Source of the DNA: Actinomycetota bacterium
GTDB lineage: Bacteria; Actinomycetota; Actinomycetes; Actinomycetales; Microbacteriaceae
Length of the DNA: 35,001 nucleotides
Direction of reading: 5' to 3'
Assembly (NCBI GenBank): GCA_030838475.1
Contig: JAUZFP010000030.1
Location: 1-35,001, forward strand
Part shown: positions 14,892-23,306 of the stretch, in pieces
Layout: each line of letters starts with the position of its first letter
Position numbering within the stretch: position 1 is the stretch's first letter
Position numbers and translations under genes: made by a program
The notes under the pieces: generated by a model
Told to the model about the DNA's origin: nothing
Seen by the model: only the letters and a program-made list of their open reading frames with translations
Database searches by the model: none

Positions 14892-16412
14892 ATGACCGTT
14901 GAAATCGGGCTCACCGTAGCCTCCCCCGCCTCGATCGAGGCGGGAAAACTGAGCCGCCACTTTGGCCGCTTCGACATCCTGTTCTTCCTCATCTGCACCA
15001 TCGTCGGTGTAGACACGATCGCTTCAGTCGCGTCGACCGGCGGCGAGGCATTCACCTGGATGGTGATCTTCGCCCTCCTGTTCTTCGTGCCCCAGGCCCT
15101 CCTCTTCGCCGAACTCGGCACCGCGTTCCCGCAGGAGGGCGGGCCCTACCTCTGGACGCGACTCGCGTTCGGTCACCTGGTCGGGGCCATCAACAACTTC
15201 ATGTACTGGGTGACGAACCCGGTCTGGCTCGGCGGGGTGCTCGCGATTTCGGCCGTCACCGCGTTTGAGGTGTTCTTCAACGGCGGGAAGGTGTTCGCTA
15301 CCCCGGTGGTCTACGTGATCGCGATCATCTTCATCTGGGTCGGCGTGCTCGCGGCCGTGCTGTCTTTCAAGGTCGGAAAATGGATCACGACCGCCGGAGC
15401 GTTCGCGCGATTTGCGCTGCTCGGCTGGTTCACGGTCTCGGTCGGCCTTTACGCGGCACAGCACGGCATCCACGGTCTGGGGGCCGGATCCTTCGGACTT
15501 TCCACGGGAGGCTTCGTCGGGGTCATCGGCGTCCTCCTGTTCAACTACGTCGGATTCGAACTGCCATCGAGTGCCGGCGAGGAGATGAAGGACCCCGCCA
15601 AGCACGTACCGTTCGCCATCGCGCGATCGACGATCTTCGCGTTCCTGCTCTACGCCGTCCCGATCCTGGGGATCCTGCTCGTGCTGCCGGCGAATGCGGT
15701 CACGAACTTCGGCGGATTTGTCGACGCCATCCAGAAGGTGTTCACCGTCTACGGTGGCGCTGCGGGATTCGTCGGCGGGATCGGCGCCATCCTCTTCGTC
15801 ATCTGTCTCCTCACATCCGGTGTGACCTGGATCATGGGCTCCGACCGCTCCCTGGCGGTCTCGGGTTACGACGGTGCCGCGCCGCGGTTCCTGGGCGTGA
15901 TCAACGCACGTTTCGGTACACCGGTGCGCGTCAACATCTTCAGCGGAATCGTCGCGACCATCGTGTTCATCCTCGCCCAGGTGATCACCGGCGGCAGCAC
16001 GGCACGATTCTTTGGAGCCGTGCTCGGCGTGACGATCTCGACCACGCTCATCAGCTACCTGCTGATCTACCCGGCGCTGTGGAAGCTCCGGCTGAGCCAC
16101 CCGGACACCGTGCGACCGTTCAGGATGCCGTGGATGAAGGGTCTCACCATCATCCTGATGATCCTGCTCGCGATCTCGGTCCTGCAGCTCATCGCGCCGG
16201 GCGCCCCACTGAACTGGTTTGGGTCGGACTTCCGACCCGATGGCTGGAAGGCGTCTGAGGCGGGCCTGTACCTCCTGACCGAGTTGATCCCTGTGCTCAT
16301 CTTCATCGTGATCGGCGTACTGTTCTGGTGGCGTGGCAAGGCGACTCGCATAGCCAATGCTGCCGCCAACGCGTCGGCAGAGGTCAAGGCTGTACCCGCC
16401 GCCAAGAAATGA
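14892..16412 (+). CDS. APC-family amino acid permease
   Basis: A 506-residue inner-membrane transporter with about 12 predicted hydrophobic segments. Typical amino acid-polyamine-organocation features are seen in helix 1 (FFLICTIVGVDTIAS), the PQEGGPYLWT segment of helix 2-3 and the ELPSSAGEEMKDP loop after helix 6. The PQEGGPY and AGEEMKDP motifs resemble the glutamate/GABA and cationic amino-acid branches. The substrate cannot be fixed from sequence alone. The stop codon overlaps the ATG of the downstream MBL-fold hydrolase (ATGA), so the two form an operon; the hydrolase may process the imported compound. Confidence 0.9.
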   Translation: MTVEIGLTVASPASIEAGKLSRHFGRFDILFFLICTIVGVDTIASVASTGGEAFTWMVIFALLFFVPQALLFAELGTAFPQEGGPYLWTRLAFGHLVGAINNFMYWVTNPVWLGGVLAISAVTAFEVFFNGGKVFATPVVYVIAIIFIWVGVLAAVLSFKVGKWITTAGAFARFALLGWFTVSVGLYAAQHGIHGLGAGSFGLSTGGFVGVIGVLLFNYVGFELPSSAGEEMKDPAKHVPFAIARSTIFAFLLYAVPILGILLVLPANAVTNFGGFVDAIQKVFTVYGGAAGFVGGIGAILFVICLLTSGVTWIMGSDRSLAVSGYDGAAPRFLGVINARFGTPVRVNIFSGIVATIVFILAQVITGGSTARFFGAVLGVTISTTLISYLLIYPALWKLRLSHPDTVRPFRMPWMKGLTIILMILLAISVLQLIAPGAPLNWFGSDFRPDGWKASEAGLYLLTELIPVLIFIVIGVLFWWRGKATRIANAAANASAEVKAVPAAKK

Positions 16413-17161
16413 CCCGACTGCATGAGGTCGCGGCGGGTCTACTCGTCGCGACCTCACGCACCGACGCGCTGAACAGCGTCGTGATTATTGGCCAGGACGG
16501 CGCCGCGCTGCTGGTGGACCCCGGCTGGCAGCAGGACGAGCTGGATGACCTGACCGCGGAACTGACCGCACGGTCTCTGACTCCCGTCGCGGGTTTCGCG
16601 ACGCACGCGCACTACGATCACGTGCTCTGGCACCCCGATTTCGGGGAAGTTCCGCGCTGGGCATCACCCGATTCGGTGCGGATCGCCGGCTCCCACCGCG
16701 AGGAGATCCTCGAGGCGCTCGGACCGGACTTTCGACCGGAGGTTCTCTCCCTCGTCGGACGGCTGTCGGTTCTGCCGGGTCTCGACATCCCGTGGCTTGG
16801 CCCCGAGGTCGGCGTCATCCTGCACGATGCGCACATCGTCGGTCACTCCGCGCTCTGGGTCGCGGAACTCGGCGTATTGGTCACGGGCGACATGCTGAGC
16901 GACGTCGAGCTGCCGCTGCCGGACGACTCCCCCGGTGCTCTCGGTGCCTACCGTGCCGGTCTCGGAGCGCTCGCACCCTACGCGAGCATCGCGCGGTTCG
17001 TGATCCCCGGACACGGCTCGGTCACGAGCGACGGATCCGCCCGGGTCGCAGCCGATCTTGCGTACCTCGACGATCTCGACGCCGGCCGCGAGTCGACTGA
17101 TGCGCGGCTCGCGAATTCCGGTATGGCCGAGGTCCACGCCGCCAATCTGAGGCTGGCTTAG
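16409..17161 (+). CDS. MBL-fold metallo-hydrolase
   Basis: A 250-residue metallo-beta-lactamase-fold protein. The metal motif HAHYDH (66-71) is intact. A second metal His is seen in GHSALWV, the bridging Asp in LVTGDMLSD and the late His in VIPGHGS. Glyoxalase-II-like and lactonase-like enzymes share this layout; the substrate is unknown. The start MTRLHEV at 16409 is set by the 4-bp overlap with the permease gene and by the beta-strand that opens the fold. A 15-bp hairpin 42 bp after the stop probably ends the operon. Confidence 0.9.
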   Translation: MTRLHEVAAGLLVATSRTDALNSVVIIGQDGAALLVDPGWQQDELDDLTAELTARSLTPVAGFATHAHYDHVLWHPDFGEVPRWASPDSVRIAGSHREEILEALGPDFRPEVLSLVGRLSVLPGLDIPWLGPEVGVILHDAHIVGHSALWVAELGVLVTGDMLSDVELPLPDDSPGALGAYRAGLGALAPYASIARFVIPGHGSVTSDGSARVAADLAYLDDLDAGRESTDARLANSGMAEVHAANLRLA

Positions 17162-17202
17162 CGAACCCGCAAGGAGACCAATCAGTTCGATCGGAAAACA
17201 GG

Positions 17203-17239
17203 ATGGCGCTCTTTCCAACCCGAGTGGAAAGAGCGCCAT
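17203..17239 (+). terminator. Hairpin terminator after the permease/hydrolase operon
   Basis: ATGGCGCTCTTTCCA (17203-17217) and its exact reverse complement (17225-17239) form a 15-bp perfect stem with a 7-nt loop. No T tract follows, so it is a GC-rich actinobacterial-type terminator or an RNA-protective 3' end. Confidence 0.7.
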
Positions 17240-17366
17240 TCATCTCAGCGATCGGACGTTGCAACTTCCCTAGAGTTTCCCGATCGAAGCCGATTGCGGG
17301 GCGATCCCCCGATGCCTTCCGCAACCTGTTGGAGCAAGCATCGCACGGAACATCCGTTCTACCTAG
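17240..17366. other. Intergenic stretch without recognisable gene
   Basis: Between the hairpin at 17203-17239 and the AT-rich repeats at 17367 there is no open reading frame with homology I can recognise and no obvious structure. Confidence 0.4.
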
Positions 17367-17457
17367 TACCTGTTATAAAAAACATTTGTGTGTTATGCAA
17401 AACGCATACCTGTTATAAAAAACTTAGGTTATTGCTTCGGTGCGTTATGCTTTGCGC
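17367..17457 (+). promoter_or_regulatory. AT-rich promoter with 40-bp-spaced direct repeats before the TetR gene
   Basis: The 17-mer TACCTGTTATAAAAAAC occurs twice, at 17367-17383 and 17407-17423, exactly 40 bp apart. GTTATGC also occurs twice (about 17391 and 17444). The last TATGCT (17446-17451) lies 6 nt before a GTG at 17458, the spacing expected for a -10 element of a leaderless gene. The AT content contrasts strongly with the surroundings. Binding sites for the TetR protein itself are the likely explanation. Confidence 0.6.
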
Positions 17458-18057
17458 GTGACACGCCAAGCCGACCCCGCCAAGAAACCCGCGCTGCTCG
17501 AGCAAATCGTCGACTACCTCATCGACAAGCCGCTCTCGGCTCTGACTTTTCGTGGACTCGCGAGCGCACTGAACGTCAGCTCATTCACCCTCGTCTATCA
17601 CTTCGGGACTCGCGACGACCTCGTTCGCGAAATTATCACAGCGATCGCCACCCGCCAGCGCGGCTTTGAAACCGTATTCGATCCGGCCACGGTCACAATT
17701 GACAGCTACTTCGTCGGACTCCGTAAGACCTTCGATTTCACTCTGGTGCCACGCAACAGGGCGCTGCAGCGTCTCGAGTTCGAGGCCCAGATGCTTGAAG
17801 CCGTCGCGCCGGATCACGCCCTCACCCGGATTGCTCACGAGGAGCTTCACGCCCGGGCCCGCAACACCCTCGTCGCGCTCGGGCTCAGCCGCCCAGAAGC
17901 GGCCGTCGAGGCACAGCTCATCATCGACACGTTTTACGGCATCCAGGTCGGCCTCGTAGTCAGCGGCGACGTCAAGCGGGCCACCGCGGCATTCGATCGA
18001 GCGCTGCAGTATCACCGGGAGCGGGTTGCGCCGTTGGTTGAGTCCGGGGCGCGGTAG
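17458..18057 (+). CDS. TetR-family transcriptional regulator
   Basis: A 199-residue protein with an N-terminal TetR helix-turn-helix (about residues 8-55; LTFRGLASALNVSSFTLVYHFGTRDDLVREI) and a helical C-terminal ligand domain. The GTG at 17458 is preferred because a -10-like TATGCT ends 6 nt upstream, giving a leaderless start; a GTG at 17440 would place that element inside the gene. The repeats at 17367-17423 suggest autoregulation. It ends 13 bp before the convergent MarR-family gene. The target is unknown: the divergently controlled exporter further right has its own regulator. Confidence 0.85.
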   Translation: MTRQADPAKKPALLEQIVDYLIDKPLSALTFRGLASALNVSSFTLVYHFGTRDDLVREIITAIATRQRGFETVFDPATVTIDSYFVGLRKTFDFTLVPRNRALQRLEFEAQMLEAVAPDHALTRIAHEELHARARNTLVALGLSRPEAAVEAQLIIDTFYGIQVGLVVSGDVKRATAAFDRALQYHRERVAPLVESGAR

Positions 18058-18069
18058 GGCCCAACGCCT

Positions 18070-18510
18070 TCAGGAACGAGCGGGTCTCGCTCGAAACTCC
18101 CGCGCCAACGCTTCCAGCGCGGGAAGAACTCGCTCGATCGCATCCCGATCGGCTACCGACAGGCGGTTTAGGTACTCCGTTACGACCTGCCCCCGAGCCG
18201 CCTTGATGCGCTGATGAGCCTCCGTGCCCGCGATGGTGGCCTCCACCGTGACCGACCTCAGATCCGCAGGTTTGGGCACGCGGCGTACCAGCCCGGCTTC
18301 GTCCAGCTTGCCGACAACGCGCGAGACCATCGTGGGATTGAGGCCCTCGATCTCGGTGAGTTCGGTCAGCGTCAGTGAGCCTTCGGTCACGATGAGGCCC
18401 AGCGCGGACGCCTGCGCCGGAGTCAGTCCCTCATCCGTCGCAGATGCATTGAACTGGCGCGACAGTTTATTGATGACCGTCCGCAGCCGAGCCACGTTGT
18501 TGGTGTCCAT
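18070..18510 (-). CDS. MarR-family transcriptional regulator
   Basis: A 146-residue winged-helix protein of normal MarR length. The DNA-binding region LTLTELTEIEGLNPTMVSRVVGKLDEAGLVRR is followed by the wing PADLRSVTVEAT. The start MDTNNVARLRT at 18510 gives the usual N-terminal helix; the open frame continues upstream to 18783 but overlaps the exporter gene and its promoter, so it is rejected. It is divergent from a DHA2-type exporter with about 100 bp between, the classic MarR-efflux arrangement, so repression of that exporter and of itself is likely. Confidence 0.9.
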   Translation of the reverse strand: MDTNNVARLRTVINKLSRQFNASATDEGLTPAQASALGLIVTEGSLTLTELTEIEGLNPTMVSRVVGKLDEAGLVRRVPKPADLRSVTVEATIAGTEAHQRIKAARGQVVTEYLNRLSVADRDAIERVLPALEALAREFRARPARS

Positions 18511-18613
18511 CCGAAAAGGGTACAGAGTTCGGATATGAAATACTTGCTTGCTGGCACGCATATAAAATGTAGAGGGATGTAACCAGCATCCGCCAGCCAG
18601 GCAGGGGCGCGTC
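18511..18613. promoter_or_regulatory. Divergent MarR/exporter promoter region
   Basis: The 103-bp region contains an AT-rich core (18531-18570). ATATG (18533-18537) and CATAT (18559-18563) form an inverted pair around a TTGCTTGC repeat. TATAAA (18561-18566) is a candidate -10 for the exporter, and TATTTC on the other strand a candidate for the regulator. Overlapping promoters would let one MarR dimer silence both genes. The operator assignment is tentative. Confidence 0.45.
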
Positions 18614-20050
18614 ATGTTCGGACTAACCGCACGGCGGGGGCATCCCGCCGTGAGCACGACCGCGCCGACAACTCGACCAGCCGGCAGTGCGGACGGTGAA
18701 CCGCTCCCCCGGCGGGGAATCGTCTTCTTTGTCGCCGCCGTCGGGCTGTTCATGGTGTCCGTCGACCAGACCATCGTTGCCACTGCCCTCTCGACGATCG
18801 AGAAGGAACTGCACGGCGGGATCCAGTGGAGCAGTTGGACGATTACCGTCTACGCGCTCGGCCAGATCCTGGTCATGCCGCTCGCTGGCAAACTAAGCGA
18901 TGCGCTCGGTCGAAAAAAAGTCTTCGTCGTCGCGATCGCAATATTCACGATTTCATCCCTCTTGTGCGGGCTTGCGACCAGCATCTACATGCTCGTCGCC
19001 CTGCGACTCGTGCAGGCCATCGGTGGCGGTGCGCTGATGCCGTCCGCCACAGGCATCGTCGGGGACCATTTCGGCCGCAACCGCGACAGGGCACTCGGGA
19101 TGTTCACGAGCATCTTCCCGATTGGCGGAATTATTGGACCGATCCTCGGTGGAATCTTCGTCACCTTTGGATCGTGGCGTGACATCTTCCTGGTCAACGT
19201 TCCGATCGGCGGCGTTCTGATCATTCTCGCGATAATCATCCTGCCGAAGAACGCTCCCCGAGTGCGCGGCAAAATCGACCTGATAGGAATTGCTCTTGTC
19301 GGAGCCCTGCTTCTCGGAGCCATGTTCGGAATCGCCTTGCTGGGCAGCGGAAGTCCGGTGTGGAGTCCGGAATTCCTGGTACCTGAGGGCGTCGCGGTCA
19401 TCGCGCTCGTCCTATTTATCCGACACAGCCGCACCTCGGAAGCACCATTCATCCCGATGCGCCTGCTGCACGGCCGCGGTTTCGGCGTGATGAATCTCAT
19501 CAACTTCTTCTACGGAGCTGCTGTACTCGGCTTCGGTGCGCTGGTTCCGCTCTACGCCGAGGAGCGCTTCAATGTTCCGATACTTCAAGCTGGCACCCTC
19601 CTGACCGCACGCGCGCTAGGGATGATCTGCGTGGCGGGAATTGCCGTGCTGACCCTTCGACGCACCGGGTACCGGCTCCCGATGATCGTCGGCTTTGCGA
19701 TCATTGCGATCGGCCTCGCCGGGATGGCCTTTGCGCCCAACGACGTGCCTGCCTACCTCTGGCTATCCATCGCCGGCGGGATCACGGGAATTGGAATGGG
19801 CCTCTCGGTCCCCGCCTCGAACAACGCCACAATGCAGCTGGCACCCGACCAGCTGGCTGGCATCGCCGGGCTCCGCGGGATGTTCCGGCAGTCCGGCGCG
19901 ATCATGGGAGTCTCGATCACGACCGCCATCCTCGCCGGAAGCAACAACACCGGCGAAACGCTGGCCGTCGTGTTCGCCGTCTTCGCCGGACTGCTCATCC
20001 TCGTGCTCCCGCTCGTGTTGCTGGTCCCCGAACACCGCGGAAGCTGGTAA
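18614..20050 (+). CDS. MFS drug exporter, DHA2 (14-helix) family
   Basis: A 478-residue inner-membrane proton-coupled exporter with about 14 hydrophobic segments. Visible are helix 1 FMVSVDQTIVATAL (the DHA2 motif D1 region), the loop 2-3 motif GKLSDALGRKK, motif C PIGGIIGPILGG in helix 5 and WRDIFLVNVPIG before helix 6. Members export drugs, dyes and lipids. The ATG at 18614 has AGGGG upstream; a GTG at 18650 is possible and would remove a basic, unconserved lead. Divergent from its likely MarR repressor. It is followed by a strong hairpin terminator. Confidence 0.92.
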   Translation: MFGLTARRGHPAVSTTAPTTRPAGSADGEPLPRRGIVFFVAAVGLFMVSVDQTIVATALSTIEKELHGGIQWSSWTITVYALGQILVMPLAGKLSDALGRKKVFVVAIAIFTISSLLCGLATSIYMLVALRLVQAIGGGALMPSATGIVGDHFGRNRDRALGMFTSIFPIGGIIGPILGGIFVTFGSWRDIFLVNVPIGGVLIILAIIILPKNAPRVRGKIDLIGIALVGALLLGAMFGIALLGSGSPVWSPEFLVPEGVAVIALVLFIRHSRTSEAPFIPMRLLHGRGFGVMNLINFFYGAAVLGFGALVPLYAEERFNVPILQAGTLLTARALGMICVAGIAVLTLRRTGYRLPMIVGFAIIAIGLAGMAFAPNDVPAYLWLSIAGGITGIGMGLSVPASNNATMQLAPDQLAGIAGLRGMFRQSGAIMGVSITTAILAGSNNTGETLAVVFAVFAGLLILVLPLVLLVPEHRGSW

Positions 20051-20063
20051 CGAAGGAACCAAA

Positions 20064-20122
20064 AGGGGAACCGCCGGGCCGTGGACCGGATCACCCCGTC
20101 CACTCGGCCCGGCGGTTCCCCT
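20064..20122. terminator. Strong bidirectional hairpin terminator
   Basis: An 18-bp perfect inverted repeat (20064-20081 with 20105-20122) starts 14 bp after the exporter stop. The loop contains a further TGGAC/GTCCA pair. It is convergent-facing and likely terminates the exporter transcript as well as transcripts arriving from the right. Confidence 0.85.
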
Positions 20123-20133
20123 GGGGACAAGCG

Positions 20134-20158
20134 CGGAGGGGCGCCCAGCGCCCCTCCG
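20134..20158 (-). terminator. Terminator of the TRAP operon
   Basis: CGGAGGGGCGC (20134-20144) and GCGCCCCTCCG (20148-20158) form an 11-bp perfect stem with a 3-nt loop, 6 bp beyond the stop of the TRAP binding-protein gene. With the 18-bp hairpin beyond it, the leftward operon has a double stop. Confidence 0.75.
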
Positions 20159-20163
20159 TCACC

Positions 20164-21243
20164 TCACCGTGCCAGCGCCTTCTTGACGGCGGCGATCACG
20201 TCGGTGAACTGGCTCTTCAGCGAGTTCGTCACTCCGGTGGCGATGGACTTGAACGGTCCGGACGCTGGGTGGGTCACCGTGAGGCCGGCGCTCGTCATTG
20301 TCGCGAGCGAGGCTGTGTTGGTCTTGTTCGCATCCGCGAGGTTCGGTGCAATCGACTCGCTCATGGCCTTCTTGACCGCAGCCTTCTGGCTGGCACTCAG
20401 CGAGTCCATGAACTTCGAAGAGGCGATCACGGGACTCGCCACCATCACGATGTTCGTCACGGCAACGTCGTGCATTCCGTCGTAGAAGTTGTTCTGCGTC
20501 AGCGTGCTCGGCGGGTCATCGACTCCATCGATCGTATGGGTGGACAACGCGGACACGACCTGGCTGCCAGGCAGAGTCACCGCCGTCGCCTGAAGCGCGC
20601 TGTACAGCGCGTTCGAGACAACCGGCTCGAAGACGCGGATTCGCTGGCCCTTCACATCGGCGGGAGTACTGATCTTCGTATCCCGGGTCAGGATGGCCGA
20701 GTATCCGACCATCCAGGAGCCCATGTACTCGAGACCATGGCTGTCAAATTTGTTCCAGAGCGATGAATCCAAAGACCCGTCATTCAGGATCTTTGACGCA
20801 TCCGCCAAGCTGGGGAACAGGAATGGCAACTCGAGGGCGGACGACTCCGGAACGGCCGAACTCAGCACCGGGGACGAGTAGAAGCTCGTCGTGCCGCCCT
20901 CGGTGGCCTGGAGCATTGAATCCCCCGTGCCAAGCACCGAGTTCGGGTACACGGTGATCTTGACTGAGCCGTTTGTGTACTTGCTGACCAAGTCGGCAAA
21001 CTTCGCCGCAGCGCGACCGGTCGGGGTGTCGGCCGCCTGAATGAATCCGAACTTGCCGACAATCGTCGGGCCCTTGGGTGCGGCGGACGATGTCGACGCG
21101 GGGGCCCCACTGCTGCACGCCGTCGCGAGCAGCGAGATCGCGACGCCTGCCGCGATGAGAGTACCGACGCGGAACGCCCGCCGTGGGTTTCCGCTCGGCG
21201 TCGTCGCCGAGAACGCGGATTTGTCAAATTTCATGCTGAGCAT
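20164..21243 (-). CDS. TRAP transporter solute-binding protein (DctP family)
   Basis: A 359-residue lipoprotein. The hydrophobic segment AAGVAISLLATACSS ends in a lipobox-like LLATAC. The mature protein has TRAP/DctP features: the FADLVSKYTNGSVKITVYPNS opening, DVKGQRIRVFE with the Arg that usually clasps the substrate carboxylate, and IDGVDDPPST. It would capture an organic acid outside the cell for the membrane component at 21317-23239. AAGGAA stands about 7 nt before the ATG at 21243; an internal ATG at 21234 is the alternative. It is last in a six-gene operon. The substrate is not identifiable, but the adjacent CoA-ester genes point to a small carboxylic acid. Confidence 0.92.
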   Translation of the reverse strand: MLSMKFDKSAFSATTPSGNPRRAFRVGTLIAAGVAISLLATACSSGAPASTSSAAPKGPTIVGKFGFIQAADTPTGRAAAKFADLVSKYTNGSVKITVYPNSVLGTGDSMLQATEGGTTSFYSSPVLSSAVPESSALELPFLFPSLADASKILNDGSLDSSLWNKFDSHGLEYMGSWMVGYSAILTRDTKISTPADVKGQRIRVFEPVVSNALYSALQATAVTLPGSQVVSALSTHTIDGVDDPPSTLTQNNFYDGMHDVAVTNIVMVASPVIASSKFMDSLSASQKAAVKKAMSESIAPNLADANKTNTASLATMTSAGLTVTHPASGPFKSIATGVTNSLKSQFTDVIAAVKKALAR

Positions 21244-21316
21244 TGCATTTCCTTTCGAGTGAACGCGCCAAACGACGCGAGCTGAGGTGGAGCGACACTG
21301 TTGAAACGGGTGCGGG

Positions 21317-23239
21317 CTATGAGAGCCAGCGAGGTAAAGCCAGGGAGAGATCGGGAATCAGAGTCACGAGCACGAGGATCACGGTCGACGCGAGCACGTA
21401 CGGGATGATCCGGGGCACGACCTGCCGTGGTTCCACTCCCGCGATCTGGCTCGCGACGAACAGACCGACTCCGACCGGTGGCAGGATGGCGCCGATCGTC
21501 GAGTTCACCGCCACGACGGCAGCCAGCTGAAGCGGACTGACCCCCGCCGCGAGTGCCGCGGGAAGCACCAGGGGCACGAGCACGAGGATCGCTGGCGATG
21601 TCTCCATGAAGATGTGCGCGACGATGAAGATCAGGTTGATCAGGAGCAGGGCGAGGAGTGCTGAGTGGCCAGCAATCGAGAGCGCCGCCGTGATCTGGCC
21701 GGCCAGTCCCGAGGTGATCAGACCGTAGTTCAACACCGCGACGGCCGTCATGATGAACATCACGAGCGTCGTGGTGTCGACGGCCTGCACGAGCGACTTA
21801 CGCACCTGCAACCAGCTCGCCCCGCGCATCGACGCGACGATGATCGCGGCGACGACGATAGACACGGCGCCGGACTCCGATGGTGTAAAGATGCCGGAGA
21901 AGATGCCGCCGTCGAGAACAATCGGGATGATGAGGATCGGGAGTGCCCGCGGCAGGCTGCGACCAACATTCGAGATCCGAAAACGCTCGTTGCGGACATC
22001 CCCGCTGCTTTTCGCAGTGAGTATCGCGACGACCGCAAGCACGACCGCGATGAGGAGCCCCGGGACGATCACCGCTTCGAAGACTGGCACCACGCTGATG
22101 CTCGCCACTGAGGCAAACACAATCATGGCAACGGCAGGCGGGAAAACGACGCCGATAACACCGGCCGCGGCTTGAACCGCAGCCGCGGAGGTCCGCTTAT
22201 AGCCGTGCGCGATCATCTCGGGAATGTAGACGCTTCCGATCGCCGCCGTGTCCGCGACCGCCGACCCCGAGACGTTCGCGAAGACGGCGGAGGTGGCGAC
22301 CGTCGCAACGCCCATGCCACCCGGCAGCCAGCCAAATATGGATTTCACGAAGGCGCTCAGGTCTCCGGCAAGCCTGCTGTTCGCGAACAGTCCACCCATC
22401 AGCATGAACATCGGAACGGCGAGCAGCGCGATGTTGCTCACAGGGACCAGTAGTTGGCCCGACACAGCGGACAGGCTGTCGAACTGGCCGTTGACGATCA
22501 TGGCCTGACCTGCCACCCCGAGGGCTACGGCAATCGGGCAATCGAGGAGCATCAGCACGACGATCAAGAAAATTGCGACCGCCTGGGGTGGGAAGGGCAA
22601 CGCGGTCGTGGCCGCGACCAGCGCGCATCCGATAACGAACGGAACGAGGTCGGCGAGCCTGAACGACTGGACCATCCGCATGATCGACAGCACGATGGCC
22701 AGCGCCGAGCCGATGAGCACGGCCAGGCTGATCGTGTAGTAGGGCACGCCCAGAGTCGCCACGGTCGACTGGCTCTGGCTCTGGAACAATTGCGTGTAGG
22801 ACCAGCAGTTGATGACGAAATACGAAATTGTTGCGCCGAGGGCCGCCGGCGGCGCGGCGTTCGCGAGAATCCTGGGATACGAGCGCGAGATACCAAGCTT
22901 GGGCGAGTTCTGTCGCCATACCGCCCGCGGTATCCCCAACCAGATCAGCCAGCCGAAGAGCAGGGTCAGGATGTCGATCGAACTCGAAAACGGCAACCTC
23001 AGCACGTAGCGGAAGACGATTTCGACCAGGATGACGAGCCCGGAAGCGACCAGGCACACGATCTGCACCGCGGCCAGCCCGGCGGCAACGCCGTCGCCGA
23101 CGCGCTCGGTCCGCGACCGCGATGGATCGACCGCCTCAGTGGTGGCGATTTTCCCCGTTGGGGGGACCTCGTTGATACTGAACGGGACAGTGTACCCGCC
23201 GACAGACTGGTGAGGGACCTGCGTCTTTGAAGCTCTCAC
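21317..23239 (-). CDS. TRAP transporter fused permease (DctQM)
   Basis: A 640-residue inner-membrane protein. A small DctQ-like part (four helices, about residues 40-200) is joined to a DctM-like large subunit (about 215-640, roughly a dozen helices). The DctM part contains LLAVPMFMLMGGLF and NVSGSAVADTAAIGSVYIPEM, hallmarks of the sodium-coupled TRAP core. It imports the ligand of the DctP protein encoded 73 bp downstream. The GTG at 23239 is chosen because the open frame upstream runs through an intercistronic hairpin; a GGAGAA lies 14 nt before it. A single-chain QM fusion is common. Confidence 0.9.
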   Translation of the reverse strand: MRASKTQVPHQSVGGYTVPFSINEVPPTGKIATTEAVDPSRSRTERVGDGVAAGLAAVQIVCLVASGLVILVEIVFRYVLRLPFSSSIDILTLLFGWLIWLGIPRAVWRQNSPKLGISRSYPRILANAAPPAALGATISYFVINCWSYTQLFQSQSQSTVATLGVPYYTISLAVLIGSALAIVLSIMRMVQSFRLADLVPFVIGCALVAATTALPFPPQAVAIFLIVVLMLLDCPIAVALGVAGQAMIVNGQFDSLSAVSGQLLVPVSNIALLAVPMFMLMGGLFANSRLAGDLSAFVKSIFGWLPGGMGVATVATSAVFANVSGSAVADTAAIGSVYIPEMIAHGYKRTSAAAVQAAAGVIGVVFPPAVAMIVFASVASISVVPVFEAVIVPGLLIAVVLAVVAILTAKSSGDVRNERFRISNVGRSLPRALPILIIPIVLDGGIFSGIFTPSESGAVSIVVAAIIVASMRGASWLQVRKSLVQAVDTTTLVMFIMTAVAVLNYGLITSGLAGQITAALSIAGHSALLALLLINLIFIVAHIFMETSPAILVLVPLVLPAALAAGVSPLQLAAVVAVNSTIGAILPPVGVGLFVASQIAGVEPRQVVPRIIPYVLASTVILVLVTLIPDLSLALPRWLS

Positions 23240-23258
23240 AATGTACTTTCTTGTTCTC

Positions 23259-23298
23259 CGGGTGCTCCCCCGCGGCCGAAGCCGCCGCGGAGCACCCG
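23259..23298 (-). other. Intercistronic hairpin between HD-domain gene and TRAP permease gene
   Basis: CGGGTGCTCC (23259-23268) and GGAGCACCCG (23289-23298) form a 10-bp perfect stem, with an inner GCGGC/GCCGC stem and a CGAA loop. On the leftward mRNA it lies between the HD gene stop and the permease ribosome site. It could adjust transporter expression relative to the catabolic genes by partial termination or by protecting the 3' part of the transcript. Confidence 0.55.
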
Positions 23299-23306
23299 TC
23301 AAATGG

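Noticed and set aside
15024..16457. Leftward open frame of 477 codons opposite the amino-acid permease
   Set aside because: The translation is dominated by D, R, E and H with no motif, while the other strand encodes a clear APC transporter.
17367..17423. CRISPR-like repeat
   Set aside because: Only two copies of a 17-mer with one 23-bp spacer in a promoter position; no cas genes nearby.
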